From positions 124,001 to 188,000 of the forward strand of contig KV918843.1 in the NCBI GenBank assembly GCA_002049455.2: DNA of 64,000 nt, given 5' to 3'. The translations under genes and the position numbers were made by a program. Below, piece by piece: positions 1 to 11,096 of this stretch (positions are counted from its first letter, which is position 1; every line of letters starts with the position of its first letter). This DNA comes from Porphyra umbilicalis. Lineage: Eukaryota; Rhodophyta; Bangiophyceae; Bangiales; Bangiaceae. Below the pieces are notes generated by a model. The model saw only the letters and a program-made list of their open reading frames with translations, did not search any database and had not been told where the DNA came from.

Positions 1-1211
1 AGACAATCGCGAGATTTGTCGGTGGTTCCCGCGGAAGTTGTCGATCGCGATCCTCCCAGTTATATAGCACGTGACATATAACTGGAGCGCATATACCCGG
101 ATATTGACTAGGGCTGTCAACATGAGCCCTTGCGTTATCTCGTATAAGAGCTGTTATCCCCCTGGCATAACATCGGGGTCCGGAGCGCTCTGTTACGCTT
201 ATCGTTATCCGTCGCACGTATGCAAGTGCACTTGAGAAGGAAAAATGCAAAACAAGTTCGTAATGTACTTGTTCTATTTTTTCGACCATTTTTTGGGTTG
301 CGGCTTCAATTGCGTGACACGCCGGATTTGGCAGCGCTTGGGCACCTCGCCCCACCGCGCGAGCCTCTTGTTGCTGCTTTGTTGGGGCCGTGATGCGCCT
401 TCCCCTCTCTCTCTCTCGCTCCCCCCCCCTTGCCTCGCCTGGGCGCCCAAATCTCCAACGCAGCGGTGCTGTCACGACGCGAGCATGGCTCCCAAGCTGG
501 CGCCAGGCGGCGGTCACCGCGTGCCGACCACTGCCGGCGAGCGACTGGGTGCAGGTCGCCCGCCGTAACAGCGACGCCTGCTACTACCCGCCGCTCCCCC
601 GCCCCCCCCCCCCCCCCCCCTTTTTGATGGCGCGGACTTTGACACGGGCCTCCCTCCGCGCAGCCGAGGGTAGCCGCGGCGGCGGGGAGCGGCGGCGGCA
701 AGGGTGGCGCGTTGGTCGGGGGTGCGGGGGGGGGTGCGCGTGTTGCGCGGGCGGCGGCGCGCCGGTCGCCGCCGTGCCACGCCGGCGGCGCCGTTGCAGC
801 GCGGCCGCGCGCGGCGTGCTACCGCCGCTGCCGCCGCCGCCGCCGCCGCTGTGGCGTGACATACGCGGCGGCGGCGGCACGCGTGGCGTGGCGGCGCGCG
901 CGGCGCGTCGGCGGCGACAGGGCGCTCTAGGAAGAAGTAAGTCCTGTTAACACCTGCATATTTCTGGCATAAGTAGCATGATCTACGCGAATGTGCACTG
1001 GAGATCACGTATTGTTGTTGCGATCCGTCACAGAAAACGGTGTTCTTCCGAGAAGTGTCTTTTGCTGTTATTGCGTCCTAAGTTAACAGCTCGATGTTTT
1101 TTTCCGCTTAAATGGCCTTTCAAGATATAAGCCATCTAAACAGCCTTTTGTTAACAGCCCTTGTAGGGCTGACTGTATTGTCGATTCGCTCAACAGTCGG
1201 TACATGTCGGT

Positions 1212-1787
1212 ATGGTATTTATATTGGTATTTAATCCTGGGAGAACTCGACCGATGCCACACAACAAGCGAGCACTTGACAGACCCACTATATTTCAGTC
1301 ATCGACCAGACAAACCAGCACCCCAGGCACGATAAATACGATATTGAGCGCACAAGGACCCATGTCTCGCATACAGACCCTCCCGTGCCAGTCCAGCTGG
1401 CCCGCTCTGCCCGAGAAAGCGTGCCCAGTGCTATCTCATGACGTGCCTGGGTATCTCCGAGAGGCTGTGCGGCGGTTGCGCGACTTCCGCTCCACCAAGT
1501 TTCCTTTGCGTCATTCTATTGCTGTCTTCCCAATTTTGGCCGATGTGGTCAAAATCAAGAAGAGGTCTGGGTCAACTGCCCATTGGTCAATCAACTTTAT
1601 CCGGCTGAGTGGATGGCTGAGACGCTATTTCACACTGTTGATCACCCCTCTTGACATCGACAGGATCGGCCAAAAATGGGAAGACAGCAGTATTGGTAGC
1701 ACAGCGGGCGAGCAGTCTGTTATCTACATGTGTGTCTTGATGCGTGAGGAAGAAAAGGCGTGGCTTGGCAAGCAGGAGAATCATTGA
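1212..1787 (+). CDS. Hypothetical 191-aa ORF
   Basis: An ATG-initiated frame of 191 codons in a stretch of moderate GC, where an open frame of this length is less trivial than in the GC-rich blocks. The product is mixed in composition, with basic and hydrophobic residues scattered and a run of basic residues near residue 110. No signal peptide, membrane helix or recognised motif stands out. I do not recognise it. It may be a chance frame or a transposon relic, because transposase gene A ends only about 550 bp downstream on the other strand. Confidence 0.2.
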   Translation: MVFILVFNPGRTRPMPHNKRALDRPTIFQSSTRQTSTPGTINTILSAQGPMSRIQTLPCQSSWPALPEKACPVLSHDVPGYLREAVRRLRDFRSTKFPLRHSIAVFPILADVVKIKKRSGSTAHWSINFIRLSGWLRRYFTLLITPLDIDRIGQKWEDSSIGSTAGEQSVIYMCVLMREEEKAWLGKQENH

Positions 1788-1993
1788 CGGGGGGGCAAAG
1801 GGACGGGTCCAAACTAATTCAGGTCAGGCACGGTCGAGGTCGTGGCGCTGGTTGCGTGGAGTGCCGAGGCGAGCAGTTGGGACGGTTGGGGTCGTGTGGT
1901 GGCCGTTGCAGTGTGTGAGAGAGGGTGCGAACGCGAGTGGAGCACCAACCACACATCCTATTAATCGGAGTTAAAAAAATGCTTAGAATACCG

Positions 1994-2065
1994 AGATATC
2001 GGTACGAAATCGGTAAATCGGTATACCGATCGGGAAACGGTAACCAGAATCGAAACGTTCGGTAA
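1994..2065. repeat. Cluster of ATCGGTA 7-mers
   Basis: Several copies of ATCGGTA or its inverse lie within about 70 bp, two of them forming a short palindrome (cggtataccg). The cluster sits about 270 bp beyond the 3' end of transposase gene A. Subterminal clusters of short repeats are binding sites for the transposase in several DNA transposon families. I did not find a matching cluster beyond the other end of the gene, so this role is only a possibility. Confidence 0.4.
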
Positions 2066-2334
2066 ATGCCAACCTTATTAGAAGGCCCTGCAGGCCCCCC
2101 CACCCCCCCACCCCCAGTTAAGACCGCCCAACAGGCGTCTTATGGGTTTTCAACCCATCCTTGGTATCTGATTGGGTGAACGGCATTTCGGAGAGAACGT
2201 TCAATCAAAGGGATGCCTTTTGGCATTCAATCCCGCCAGAAGATGTGGCACCCGTTCAGGTGCGCTCGTCAGGCACCTGGCTGGTCGCCTTTCTAGCTTA
2301 GCGCTCGCGATGGCTTTTTCCTAGAGCATTGTTT

Positions 2335-5300
2335 TCAACCCAGCATGAGCACGACTGCTGCATCCAGCTCCTCCTCTTCCAAAAAGTCCCCCTCCCCATC
2401 TGTGGGGACACCCTCACCCACCGCCGCGGTTCCCCCCACGCCCTCGACACTAGCTGATGTGCCCGCTGCAGCTGCTGTGGCGCCCGCCGCTACCGCGGCG
2501 GCGGCCTTCGCCGCCGCGGCGGCCGTCGCCGCCGCCGTGGCGGCCGTCGCCGCCGCCGCCGTCGTCGCCGCAGCGGCTGCAACTTTGTCCAGACGATGGT
2601 TGTACGCGCGGATGGTGAGAGCGGCCTTCTTGGCCACTCCCGCTGCCCAAGCGTCCATCTCAGCCAGCTCCTTCTGCTCCCCGACAGTTGAGCTCCGTGA
2701 CGCCGGCTTGTTTTGCCGCAGACGCCCGTCGCCGGGCTTCCTTGCGGTCCGCGCCCCGGGCGCGGCAGCCTTCCTGGTCTGCTCGTTGTTGAGCATGTAG
2801 GCGGCGGCTGGCTGCCGCTCACGTGCCGCCCGTTCGACCAGCCGCAAGCAAGAGCCGCGGAAGGAGTCTGCGATGCATTGCGCCCGCGCGTGGTTAAAAA
2901 AACCGCGCCACGCCTCAAGGGCTTGCTCGGCGTACGAGCCGAGGGAGCTGAAGCGTAGCAAGAATGTGGGAGCGTGGTGAACGAGGGCGTGTAGTTTGGG
3001 CGTCACGCTCATCCATGGGAACGTAGCGCGGAGCCCCGACGCGAAACGTGACACGGTGGTTTGGAACACACGCGCGTTCGCGACAGGAACATCTTCAGCC
3101 CGGTTGAGCACGCTGATGACTTCTAACCACTCAGCCCAGGCCCATCGTAGCGTCGTGAGTCGGGCAGCCGACAGATGACCGACCAGTGCGTCACACACAG
3201 CTGTGCTACGCTGCGCGATGCGGTGGCAGTCGCGGCCTTCAAATCCGCCGCCGTGGTAGGGTACTGGGCACACCCTTGCACTCACCAGCAATGCCACGCC
3301 GACCGCCCTCGCCGCCTCCGCCCCAGCCGCTGCACCGCTCTCAAAGACAAACGCCTCGATTCCCAGCCGCAGCGCATGCCCTGTAATCCCCAGTGTCAAA
3401 TGGAGGGGGGCAGGTACATTCTGCCGCGGCTCCACATCAAACACAGGGCACCGCTCGATGGAGCAATGCTCGGCCGCTGGCACTGGGATGGGCAACGTAT
3501 CGTCTAGCCCGTCTGCGAAGGACACAGCTGCCACCTGCAGCTCCGCCCTAGTGCGCAGCGACGTCGGAGGAGCCGCTACGTCTTGCATGCTGCCGCACAC
3601 GGCCAACAGCTCGGTGCTGCCCATGTCAGGCCGCCCTACAACGTGGCAGAATACGCAAGGGTGTCGGCACGTTGCACCTTTGTGGCCGAGGAAGTCGCTC
3701 TAAAACGACAGGTCACCTGTCAAGAAGAGACGCACCGCCCGTACCGACCCGTTGACACTCACCCCGCTATCAAGCAGAGCCTGCAGGTCACCCATCAACG
3801 GGCCGACCATTTCGTGGAGGTCGGCGTTGGCGTCCGATGTGCAGGGCATGGTTGACAGAAGGATAGAATTTTTCCGCGACATAGGTCGCTCCTGGTTGGG
3901 TATAGTGGCCACCAGCTTGGCCGTTGACGCCCCTCTACCGCCCTTGTCAAGCCCCAAGCACAAATGAACGTCGGCCACGTGGTCGGCGTGGAGCTCATAA
4001 GCGGCCTCGGGAGTCGGCCGGTATGCCGACGTGTGAGGCACGGGTACGCCATCTGTGCCGCGTATGAGGCGCTCCCAGAAGTGCCCGGACGCCACCAGCT
4101 CCGCCAATGAGCACTCGAGAGCATCACGTAGACTCACTAGGTGGGCCCCGCGGTCGTCCGTCCACGTCTGCCGCCCGGGATCCGCGGAAATGGCGCGTGT
4201 AGCCGCCCGCACGACCTCCCGAGACACAAACCCGCTCTCCTTGCCGCCGTAAGCTTTGCGTAGCGCGCTCCACGTTGCAACGCTCAGGCTGTGCTTCGTC
4301 ATGAACAAACCCTGCGCACGAGGCGAGAGCTGAGGTAGGCCCCTCGTGGGAACCACGGAAACCCCCGTCTGGGTTTGTGCAGCAGCGAGGATCTTGGAAA
4401 TAGACAGTTGATAGCAGCGTGAGCTCCCCCGCGTGGCACCGCCGGCCACGCGCGCCACAGCACTCACCCGTCGCTGGAGCTGCCGCTTAGCCACGACAGC
4501 CTTGCGGGGGCGTCCTGGCGCCAACTCGTACCGTCGGTTGACACCGTTGCTAAATGAGAAGGAAATGCAGTCCGGCCGTACAGAGCGGGTATGCGTAGCC
4601 ATGAGCGCCTCCAATCGCTCCAGCTCTGCTGAGTTCAGAGAGCTGTAGCTCGCCATGAGCGCCTCCATCATCTGCATCGGCCCCCGGGGAGAGGAATTCG
4701 CTCCCAGCACAACGGCGCCACGAACCACGGGCACGGAGGGAGTTTCACAGCCACCGGAAACGCCTGCGAGCGGCACATGGGCGAACGCCGCTGGCGCCCC
4801 CTCGCTCGCAGCCCCTGATGCGGGAGCCACGTGCACGGGCGGGTCCACAGGGCCAGGACCACGTGAGTTCAGGCCCGGACAGCTTGTGGTGGGCGATGCG
4901 GACGGTGACGGCGGCGGTGCCGCCGCGAGACGGCGCCTGTCTGCCGAGGAGCGACACGCACCACAAACCTTGAGTCGTTGGCGGGGGGGTGACGTGGCTT
5001 GTACAGCGGCCACATCTGCCGGCCGGAGCCAAGGCATGGCGACAGGGGTCGGGGTGTACACGGCAGCAGCCGTGCCGCCCTCCTTGTGTAGGACGGACAG
5101 GCACAGCGCATGAGCCGGTCTGGTCGGTGGGGTGGTAGGGTCTCGGCTCTCAAAATAACACTGGGAACACTCCCCCAAAGGGATACCACGGTGTGCGCCA
5201 TGCATCCGTCTGCTCTGGCTCTTGCGCAGAGAAGCAGCCACCTCGTGTGCAGCGAGCTCCACAGGATGGTGTGATATGCCGGCGAGAAAGTCCTCCGTGG

Positions 5301-5631
5301 CCCTGTTAGGACGTAGGAAAGCACCATGGCAACGACAGTACAGAAACGTCAATGGCTTCCCTGTAGTAGAGTTGACAATGTCTTTTACTAGGCCAGACGC
5401 TCAGTCCAAAGCACTGCATATCCATTGGCAAGAAAAGTACATAGAGATAGTCTCACCGTCGGCGTCAGTCCATGCGCTGTGATGAGGGGGACGGTAGGGG
5501 CCCAGAGCGCCCGACAAAATGTGTAGAGTGGTGGTCAACAGGACCGCCATCTTAGCGTGGTCACACTGGCCTACGTGTCGTAGAAAAACTCGCGTCACCT
5601 CATGCCGCCTCACGCGTGTCCTCGAAAACAT
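2335..5631 (-). CDS. DDE-type transposase gene A, two exons, one in-frame stop
   Basis: Modelled as exon 1 at 5631-5457 and exon 2 at 5360-2335. The 96-bp intron has GT and AG ends, and the joined length of 3201 bp is a multiple of three. The N-terminal part has Cys pairs (YCRCHGAF; GECSQC). The core shows LGLDKGGRGASTAKL (first Asp), LFLTGDLSF (second Asp), GHKGATCRHPCVFC (zinc-knuckle-like) and SYAEQALEAWRGF (a likely catalytic Glu). This order is known from a widespread but poorly named eukaryotic RNase H-fold transposase group related to the KDZ assemblage; the family name is tentative. The tail is Ala/Thr-rich. A single TAG at 3702-3700 lies in frame directly after GDLSF, and the conserved sequence continues in the same frame after it, so this copy is probably inactive. 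The start is uncertain: the ATG at 5631 is also next to a possible donor (AG/GTATGT), so a further upstream exon may exist. Terminal inverted repeats were not found. Confidence 0.75.
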
Positions 5632-8451
5632 ACCTCATCTCGTTGGGCAACGCTTGGGGAACGTGACCTGCCATCGGTCACCAGGGTGTGTGAGGAAGCA
5701 GTACTGGTACCATGAATAGTAGGGGAGGGGGGGGGGGGACCTGGCAGGGTGTACCGGGGCGCGGGGGGTTGATAGGAAAAAGAAGCGAGTGTTGCCGTGC
5801 ACGTAGGTGCCGTTCCGGTTTCTTGAAAAGAAGCGCCGTCCGTGCCTACGGAGGTCTGTTAGGGTCGCATCTGGGAGGGGGTGGATTTCGTAATTTGTGC
5901 AAAGAGTTGCCGAGGCTTTCAGATGTTTCAGAGCCAGAAGACGCCCCTCAAGTAGGGGTGCCCCGGAGCGTCGGAAAGGCACTGGAATGCGTCGAATTGA
6001 TTGGCGTGTGGCGCACCACTTGAAAAACTGACTGCATGATTGGCCGAGACGGATGGTCAACATTGAACACACATCCCATTACACCAGTTCTTCTTCTGCG
6101 CATAACTCACTATCAACACACGCTATGATAAAAAAAAAATCACCATCGTACTCCTCATGCTCTCCTCTTTCCATATGTATGCATTAAATGTCGTGGAGCA
6201 AGCGTTGTGCTGAGAAGGTCGACAGAATGGTCAAGATTTGGACAAGACTGGCTACGCGACCGCTTGTCTAAAATTGGGCCCTTGAAGACCCCTGATCTGG
6301 GCACGCCGAGTTAATACACTGTGAACCAGCGCATAGAGCAAATACGGGCATCTATTGGCGAAGGAGCACAATTCTATCCATTCATTGGACGGGACCGTTC
6401 TTGTAAGGTAGATGCGGAATACCAATAGATGACGAAGTAGAATTGGCGCCAAAGACAATGTGGCTGCACGGGGGCGCGCCTTTTCGCGGCCCTCGGCCCC
6501 CGCGTTGCTGTTAGATCCCAGGAACGACCGCACAAACTCGGGCGCGGATGACCCTCCAACCACTTTATGTGCAGAGTAGCGACGGCAGCAAGCGCCCCAG
6601 TACGCCGCGCCGGCGCACCGTCAGGCGCCGTCCCTTTGTCGCTGTGTGTCCCAAGTGTTTCTGTTTCGCCCTCTCCTGGCCGCTGTTGACGAGGACCTGT
6701 TTCTGTTTCGCCCTCTCCTGGCCGCTGCTGACAAGGACCGAGTGCGTTGGCTGTCGCTGTCCCTCCTCCACTTTTCCCCCCCTCCAATTCTCGTTTCCTC
6801 ATTCGTACATGGCCTCGCCCATTCCTCGTACTCCTTGTGCGCCCTCCTTCCTTCTAGCTTCAACTGAGCCATGCCCGCAGTTGGCTTGAGGAGACAGCGC
6901 CTGCAGGTTGCGCACCTGTACGCCCAAGTTTTGCCTGGGAAGACCTGTAGCAACTCAGCCGCCGAGAAGCTGTACAAAAGAAACAGAGAGTCCTGGCACA
7001 GACAAAGAGACATGGGACGGTTCCTCAGCATCGTCTCCCGGCGTGCTGCTGTCCGCAGCCGTACTCCGGTAGAATCACACGTTTCCCATCAGCACAATCA
7101 AACATACTCTCTGTCACCGTCCATCTGGTCCTCCGCGTAGTGGTCCGCCTCGGGTTGGCGGCCTGATATTGGTTGGAGCGCACAGCCAGCGTCACGTGCC
7201 GGCGACGCGCACGAAGCCAATGGGCCAAGCTGTGTGACCTGCCACAGTCACGGCAACTGCGGATCACGCCGCCTGTGCAGGCGGTGTGATCGGCCCGTGG
7301 ACACGCGGCCGACCCGTGCGCACCATGAAAGCTCTTCCACGATCGAGTCAAAGAGGTCAAGAGCTACCCGTTTTCTTTCACTGTGAGGGCATATAAAATT
7401 AGGTGATAACCCAATTTCCTCCTTAGCCACTAATACTTCTACACGTTGCCGGATGGCGCCCGTATCGTTTTCGTAGACCGAGTGTAATGCAGGGAGCTCT
7501 ATGCGCCACCTTAACTCGGCGTGTGGAGTCCCCACCCACCACTCAATTACATATGATGCATGCGCACAGACTCGAGCGGCCGAAAAAGCCGCCATATGAG
7601 GCCGTGCAGGAGCCCCAACCCCCTCCAGTGGTGCCAAGCATGGCCCGGGCCACTGGAGATTGAGGAGGGTCCGCCGCCCGTCGGCCGACCCCACCAATCG
7701 AGCTCACACCCCGCCGCGTGATTGGGCGCCGCTGGTCGGGTGCCCCCACCCGACGAACCGTCGTGGGGGAACACGCCGCCGCTCTGAGGAGCTCGCCGGC
7801 AGCTCCGAGACCCGTGGCAGGGGCCCGCCCCGCCGCTCTCTGGCGGCGCACGACGCCCACGCGTCTGCGCGTCGATTCTGGGGGCGAATCCGCGCGCCGG
7901 GAGGGCGGGGCAGCGCGCTGTCGCCGCCGCCGCCGGGGAGGTCCACGCGGCGCGCCGCCGGACGTCGTCGCCGTTGCGCAGTGCGGCAGCCGCGGGGGTG
8001 GTCGGGCGCGTCGGGACGTGGCCGCGTCCCGCTCCGCCCGAGACCCCCCACGACGGCCGTGCGGCACGCGGCACTGGGGAGGCGTCACAGCGAATCCCTC
8101 TACCAGCCCACCTCCCGCCGTTGTGTATCGCCACCCGTCACCCCCGTCCCGCTCTTCTCCGTCCGACGGCCGCTGCGGCGTTGGTGACAACGTCGTTCTG
8201 TGTTTGGGTTTGTTGTGGTCGAGGCGCTTTTGTCATTGGGTGCGCGCCGTTTCCCACCTGGTCCGTCTCGTCGCGTCCCCTAACTCGCGCGCCTCCCTCG
8301 GTGGGGGAGCATCCCCCGCGTTCCTTTTTGCAGCCCGGCCCCCCGTCCACCTACTTGTCACCCCCGGCCGCCTCGTCACGGTGCTAGCCGGACGGCTGCT
8401 TGCCGCGGCGCCGTCGACATTGGTGCTTCTGCCCCCCCCCCCCCCCCCGCC
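5632..8451. other. Intergenic stretch, no confident gene
   Basis: Flanking sequence of transposase gene A up to about 6.1 kb, followed by moderate-GC sequence with only short frames. A 42-bp tandem duplication lies at 6661-6739. From about 7.6 kb the sequence turns GC-rich and opens in many frames on both strands. That is expected from composition, and none of these frames resembles a known family. The promoter of the HAT gene starting at 8452 must lie in the last part, but no TATA-like element could be picked out. Confidence 0.6.
6661..6739. repeat. 42-bp tandem duplication
   Basis: Two adjacent copies of a 42-bp unit beginning ctgtttcgccctctcctggc, at 6661 and 6703, differing by a few bases. 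The period is a multiple of three and the frames stay open, but no gene could be assigned here. Confidence 0.8.
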
Positions 8452-10395
8452 ATGGCTCCGCACCGGGCGGTCACCCCCGCCTTCTCCCTCTGCCCTGCCG
8501 GCTATCGGTCGGCGCCGCCGGCACCAACGACCGCCACTGCCGCGCCGCCGATGGCCCGCCTGGCGGTCGGCCGCGCACGGGCGCCCCGCGTCCGCCGATC
8601 TGACGTTTTAGAGATGGCGCTCGCCTCTGCGCAGCCGTCGTCGCCGTCGCCATCGGCGCCCCGAAGGAGGACATCCACGGTCGCCCGTGGCGGGGTGACG
8701 GGCAGTGGCGGCAGCGGCGTTGGCAGCAGCGGCCGCGACGCGTCGGCCATGCCCATCCGCGCGTCTGCCCCGCTGTATCGGCCCGGCCGGGTGGTGGCGC
8801 CGGCCCCGGTGCCGCCGACGTTTCCCGACGAGGCGACCGCCGCCGCTGCCACCGACTCGGTCGATGCGGTCGAAGAGACGGCGTCGGCAGCGGTAGCGGC
8901 GGCGACCACCGCCGCCGCACTGGCCGCGACGGCGACCAACCTCCAGATGTCCATCGCGTCGATGGCGGCGTCGGGTCCCCCCCCGCTTCCCCCTGGTATC
9001 GGCGTTGCCAAGCCCGTTCGCACCGCGTCGGCCGAGCTAGATGCCAAGCTTGATTTGGTGCGCGCCGCCCTCAAGTCGGGGGACACGGCCGCGGCCAAGA
9101 CCACCTTAGCTTCGGTGGACACGGACCACGAGGCGCTCTCCTCAGGGGTCCTCCGCGCCGCCGGCTGGCTCCACGCGACCGTTGACGATGTGGAGGTGGC
9201 GCGGTCGCTCTTCACCGCCGCCGTGGAGCGGGCCGACTCGCCGCCCTCTGAAGCCGCAGCCTGGGCCGCGTGGGCGCTCATGGAACAACGGTTGGGCAAC
9301 ACCGCCACCGCCCGCAAGTGCTTTGTCAATGGCCTCCGCGCGGACGTTGGCCACGCGCCCCTGTGCCAAGCGTTTGCGGTGTTTGAGGCGCGCCACGGCG
9401 ACAAGGTGCGGGCGCGGGACCTCTTTTCCCGCGCCGCCGCCGCGTCGCGCACCTCCCCCCGCACGTGGATGGCGTGGGCGCAGTTTGAGGCGGCCGAAGA
9501 CAACATCCCCGTCGCGCGGCTCTTGTACAAAACCGCGTCGGGGGTGGCGGACGCGGGCGACCCCGGCCCGCGGCTGGCGTGGGCGCGCTTTGAGGGCACC
9601 CACCGGCAGCCCGACGCGGCACGGGAGCTGTACCGGGAGGTTGTCGCGGCGGACCCGGCGTCTGCCAAAGCCCTCCACGCGTGGGCGACCTTTGAAGGGC
9701 GGGCGGGCAACGCGTGTCGCTCGCGGCAGCTCTTTCGCGCGACGCTCGCGATCGAGGGCCTCCCCCCCGCCGCCGCCGTGCCGACGTTTCAAGCGTGGGC
9801 GTGTATGGAGGAGCGCGCCGGCGCGCCCGACGTGGCGGCGGCGCTGCTCGCCCGCGGCGCGGCGCTCGACGGGTCCGACCCGTACATTTGGCAAGCGTGG
9901 GGCCTCCTCGAGGCGCGCCGCGGGCGCCCCGACGCGGCGCGGGACCACTTTGCGCGCGCCGTTGAAGTCGCCCCCCGCAACGCGCCCTCGTGGCAAGCGT
10001 GGGCGCGGTTGGAGGAGCGGCTCGGCCGCACCGACGAGGCGCGCCGCCTGTTTCGGGCGGCCACGGCGGCCGACGGCGGCCACGCGCCGTCGTGGCAAGC
10101 GTGGGCGGTCATGGAGGCGCGGTTGGGCAACGCGGTCACCGCGCGGGGGCTGTTCAAGGCTGCCGTGGCGGCCGACCCGGCGTGCGCGCCCGCGTGGCAA
10201 GCGTGGGCGCGCATGGAGGATGGGGTTGGGGACACGGCGACCGCCCGGTCGCTCTTCCAGCGCGGCGTCAATGCCGACCCGCGCCACATTGCGGTGTGGC
10301 ACGCGTGGGCGCAAATGGAGGAGCGGGTCGGCGAGTGGCCGTCGGGGCCCGCCTGCTCGCTGCCGGGGCTCAGTCCAACGGCTTTGCCTGTGTGA
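8452..10395 (+). CDS. HAT/TPR-repeat RNA maturation protein, Mbb1/HCF107-like
   Basis: 647 aa from ATG 8452. Residues 1-50 are rich in Ala, Arg, Pro and Ser with no acidic residue before the SDVLEM segment, which fits a plastid transit peptide. A low-complexity Ala/Ser/Pro stretch follows. From about residue 230 to the end there are about eleven tandem 34-residue half-a-TPR units of the form WQAWARLEERLG...ARRLFRAA..AD. Such repeats with the W-x-x-W-A and E-x-R-x-G signature are typical of Mbb1 and HCF107, plastid proteins that bind and protect the 5' end of psbB/psbH transcripts; that role here is inference. The end looks shifted: after the eleventh first helix the frame reads EWPSGPACS, while the next frame supplies a good second helix (VAVGARLLAAGAQ) and stays open to 10433. 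One missing or extra base near 10,333 would explain this. Confidence 0.85.
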   Translation: MAPHRAVTPAFSLCPAGYRSAPPAPTTATAAPPMARLAVGRARAPRVRRSDVLEMALASAQPSSPSPSAPRRRTSTVARGGVTGSGGSGVGSSGRDASAMPIRASAPLYRPGRVVAPAPVPPTFPDEATAAAATDSVDAVEETASAAVAAATTAAALAATATNLQMSIASMAASGPPPLPPGIGVAKPVRTASAELDAKLDLVRAALKSGDTAAAKTTLASVDTDHEALSSGVLRAAGWLHATVDDVEVARSLFTAAVERADSPPSEAAAWAAWALMEQRLGNTATARKCFVNGLRADVGHAPLCQAFAVFEARHGDKVRARDLFSRAAAASRTSPRTWMAWAQFEAAEDNIPVARLLYKTASGVADAGDPGPRLAWARFEGTHRQPDAARELYREVVAADPASAKALHAWATFEGRAGNACRSRQLFRATLAIEGLPPAAAVPTFQAWACMEERAGAPDVAAALLARGAALDGSDPYIWQAWGLLEARRGRPDAARDHFARAVEVAPRNAPSWQAWARLEERLGRTDEARRLFRAATAADGGHAPSWQAWAVMEARLGNAVTARGLFKAAVAADPACAPAWQAWARMEDGVGDTATARSLFQRGVNADPRHIAVWHAWAQMEERVGEWPSGPACSLPGLSPTALPV

Positions 10396-11096
10396 GATGG
10401 TCGTGGGGAGAGCGGGCGGCTGCGTTGACGTGAGGTCCCGCGTTGGGGTTGTGGGCTCGCGGCAGCGTCGCCTGTAGGTGTGCGACAAACACAAACGTCA
10501 GAAAGCATACCAGCGACAATGTATGATCCGAGGAGCACTATTGACATTGAGCACGCCGACGCCGTGCCACAGACACTGGTGTGGCGTGCTGGGGACGACG
10601 CCGTCCCACGGACCATGGTGTGGCGTGCTGGGACCGCCGTCGGGTGAGGCCATGATTGTCGCGAGGGCGCCAGGTTCAGGCTCGCTTGGAGCGGCCTTTT
10701 CAGTCTGTCGAGCCATCAGACAGCCCGCATCTGGGTGCGGGCAGTGCCAGCGTCCAACATGATAACCGAGGCGGAGGCGGCCGGGCAGACGGCGGGCGCG
10801 GCGTCACCCCCGCCCGCAGGTGGATCCATCGACCATCGACGCTCATGGCTCTGCGTCAGGGGCACAGTTTCATAGTCAGAGAGCAATGAGTGAGCAAAGA
10901 CAACACAGAAGCTACCACGCCCGTCGCCCACCAAAACAGAGGGCGGAAACCGGGCCGAGGCGGACACGGCCGCCAGCCAGCAGACGCGCCCGTCCCCCCC
11001 ACAGGGCGGCCGGCCCCACCGACGGCACCGCCCGCCGCGCGCGGCACCCCCCCCCCACCCCCCCCCCAGGGTGTCGCCCCGCCGGCGCCGCCGACG
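10396..11096. other. Intergenic stretch between HAT gene and coiled-coil gene
   Basis: A short tandem duplication of about 48 bp at 10,560-10,650 (each unit ends in tggtgtggcgtgctggga) follows the HAT gene. The rest is unremarkable up to the C-rich 3' side of the minus-strand coiled-coil gene. No gene is called. Confidence 0.5.

Larger units (their letters stand above)
1..2334. other. Intergenic stretch with edge repeat and GC-rich low-complexity block
   Basis: Positions 51-120 hold a palindromic AT-rich repeat also found inverted near 63.4 kb. Positions 380-930 are a low-complexity GC-rich block of C runs and GCC/GCG repeats; it is open in several frames on both strands, so no gene is called there. 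Positions 950-1200 have lower GC. Positions 1994-2065 hold a cluster of the 7-mer ATCGGTA, described separately. A 191-codon ORF at 1212-1787 is listed separately. I see no promoter or RNA gene that I would defend. Confidence 0.6.

Noticed and set aside
2080-5760. Terminal inverted repeats of the gene A element (ccctgcagg... and its mirror near 5,740)
   Set aside because: The similarity lies mainly in C/G runs that occur throughout the window, and no target duplication supports it.
8502-10494. Antisense frames of 400-450 codons over the HAT gene
   Set aside because: They are shadows of the plus-strand coding sequence caused by GC-biased third positions; the repeats with conserved Trp and Glu exist only in the plus-strand frame.
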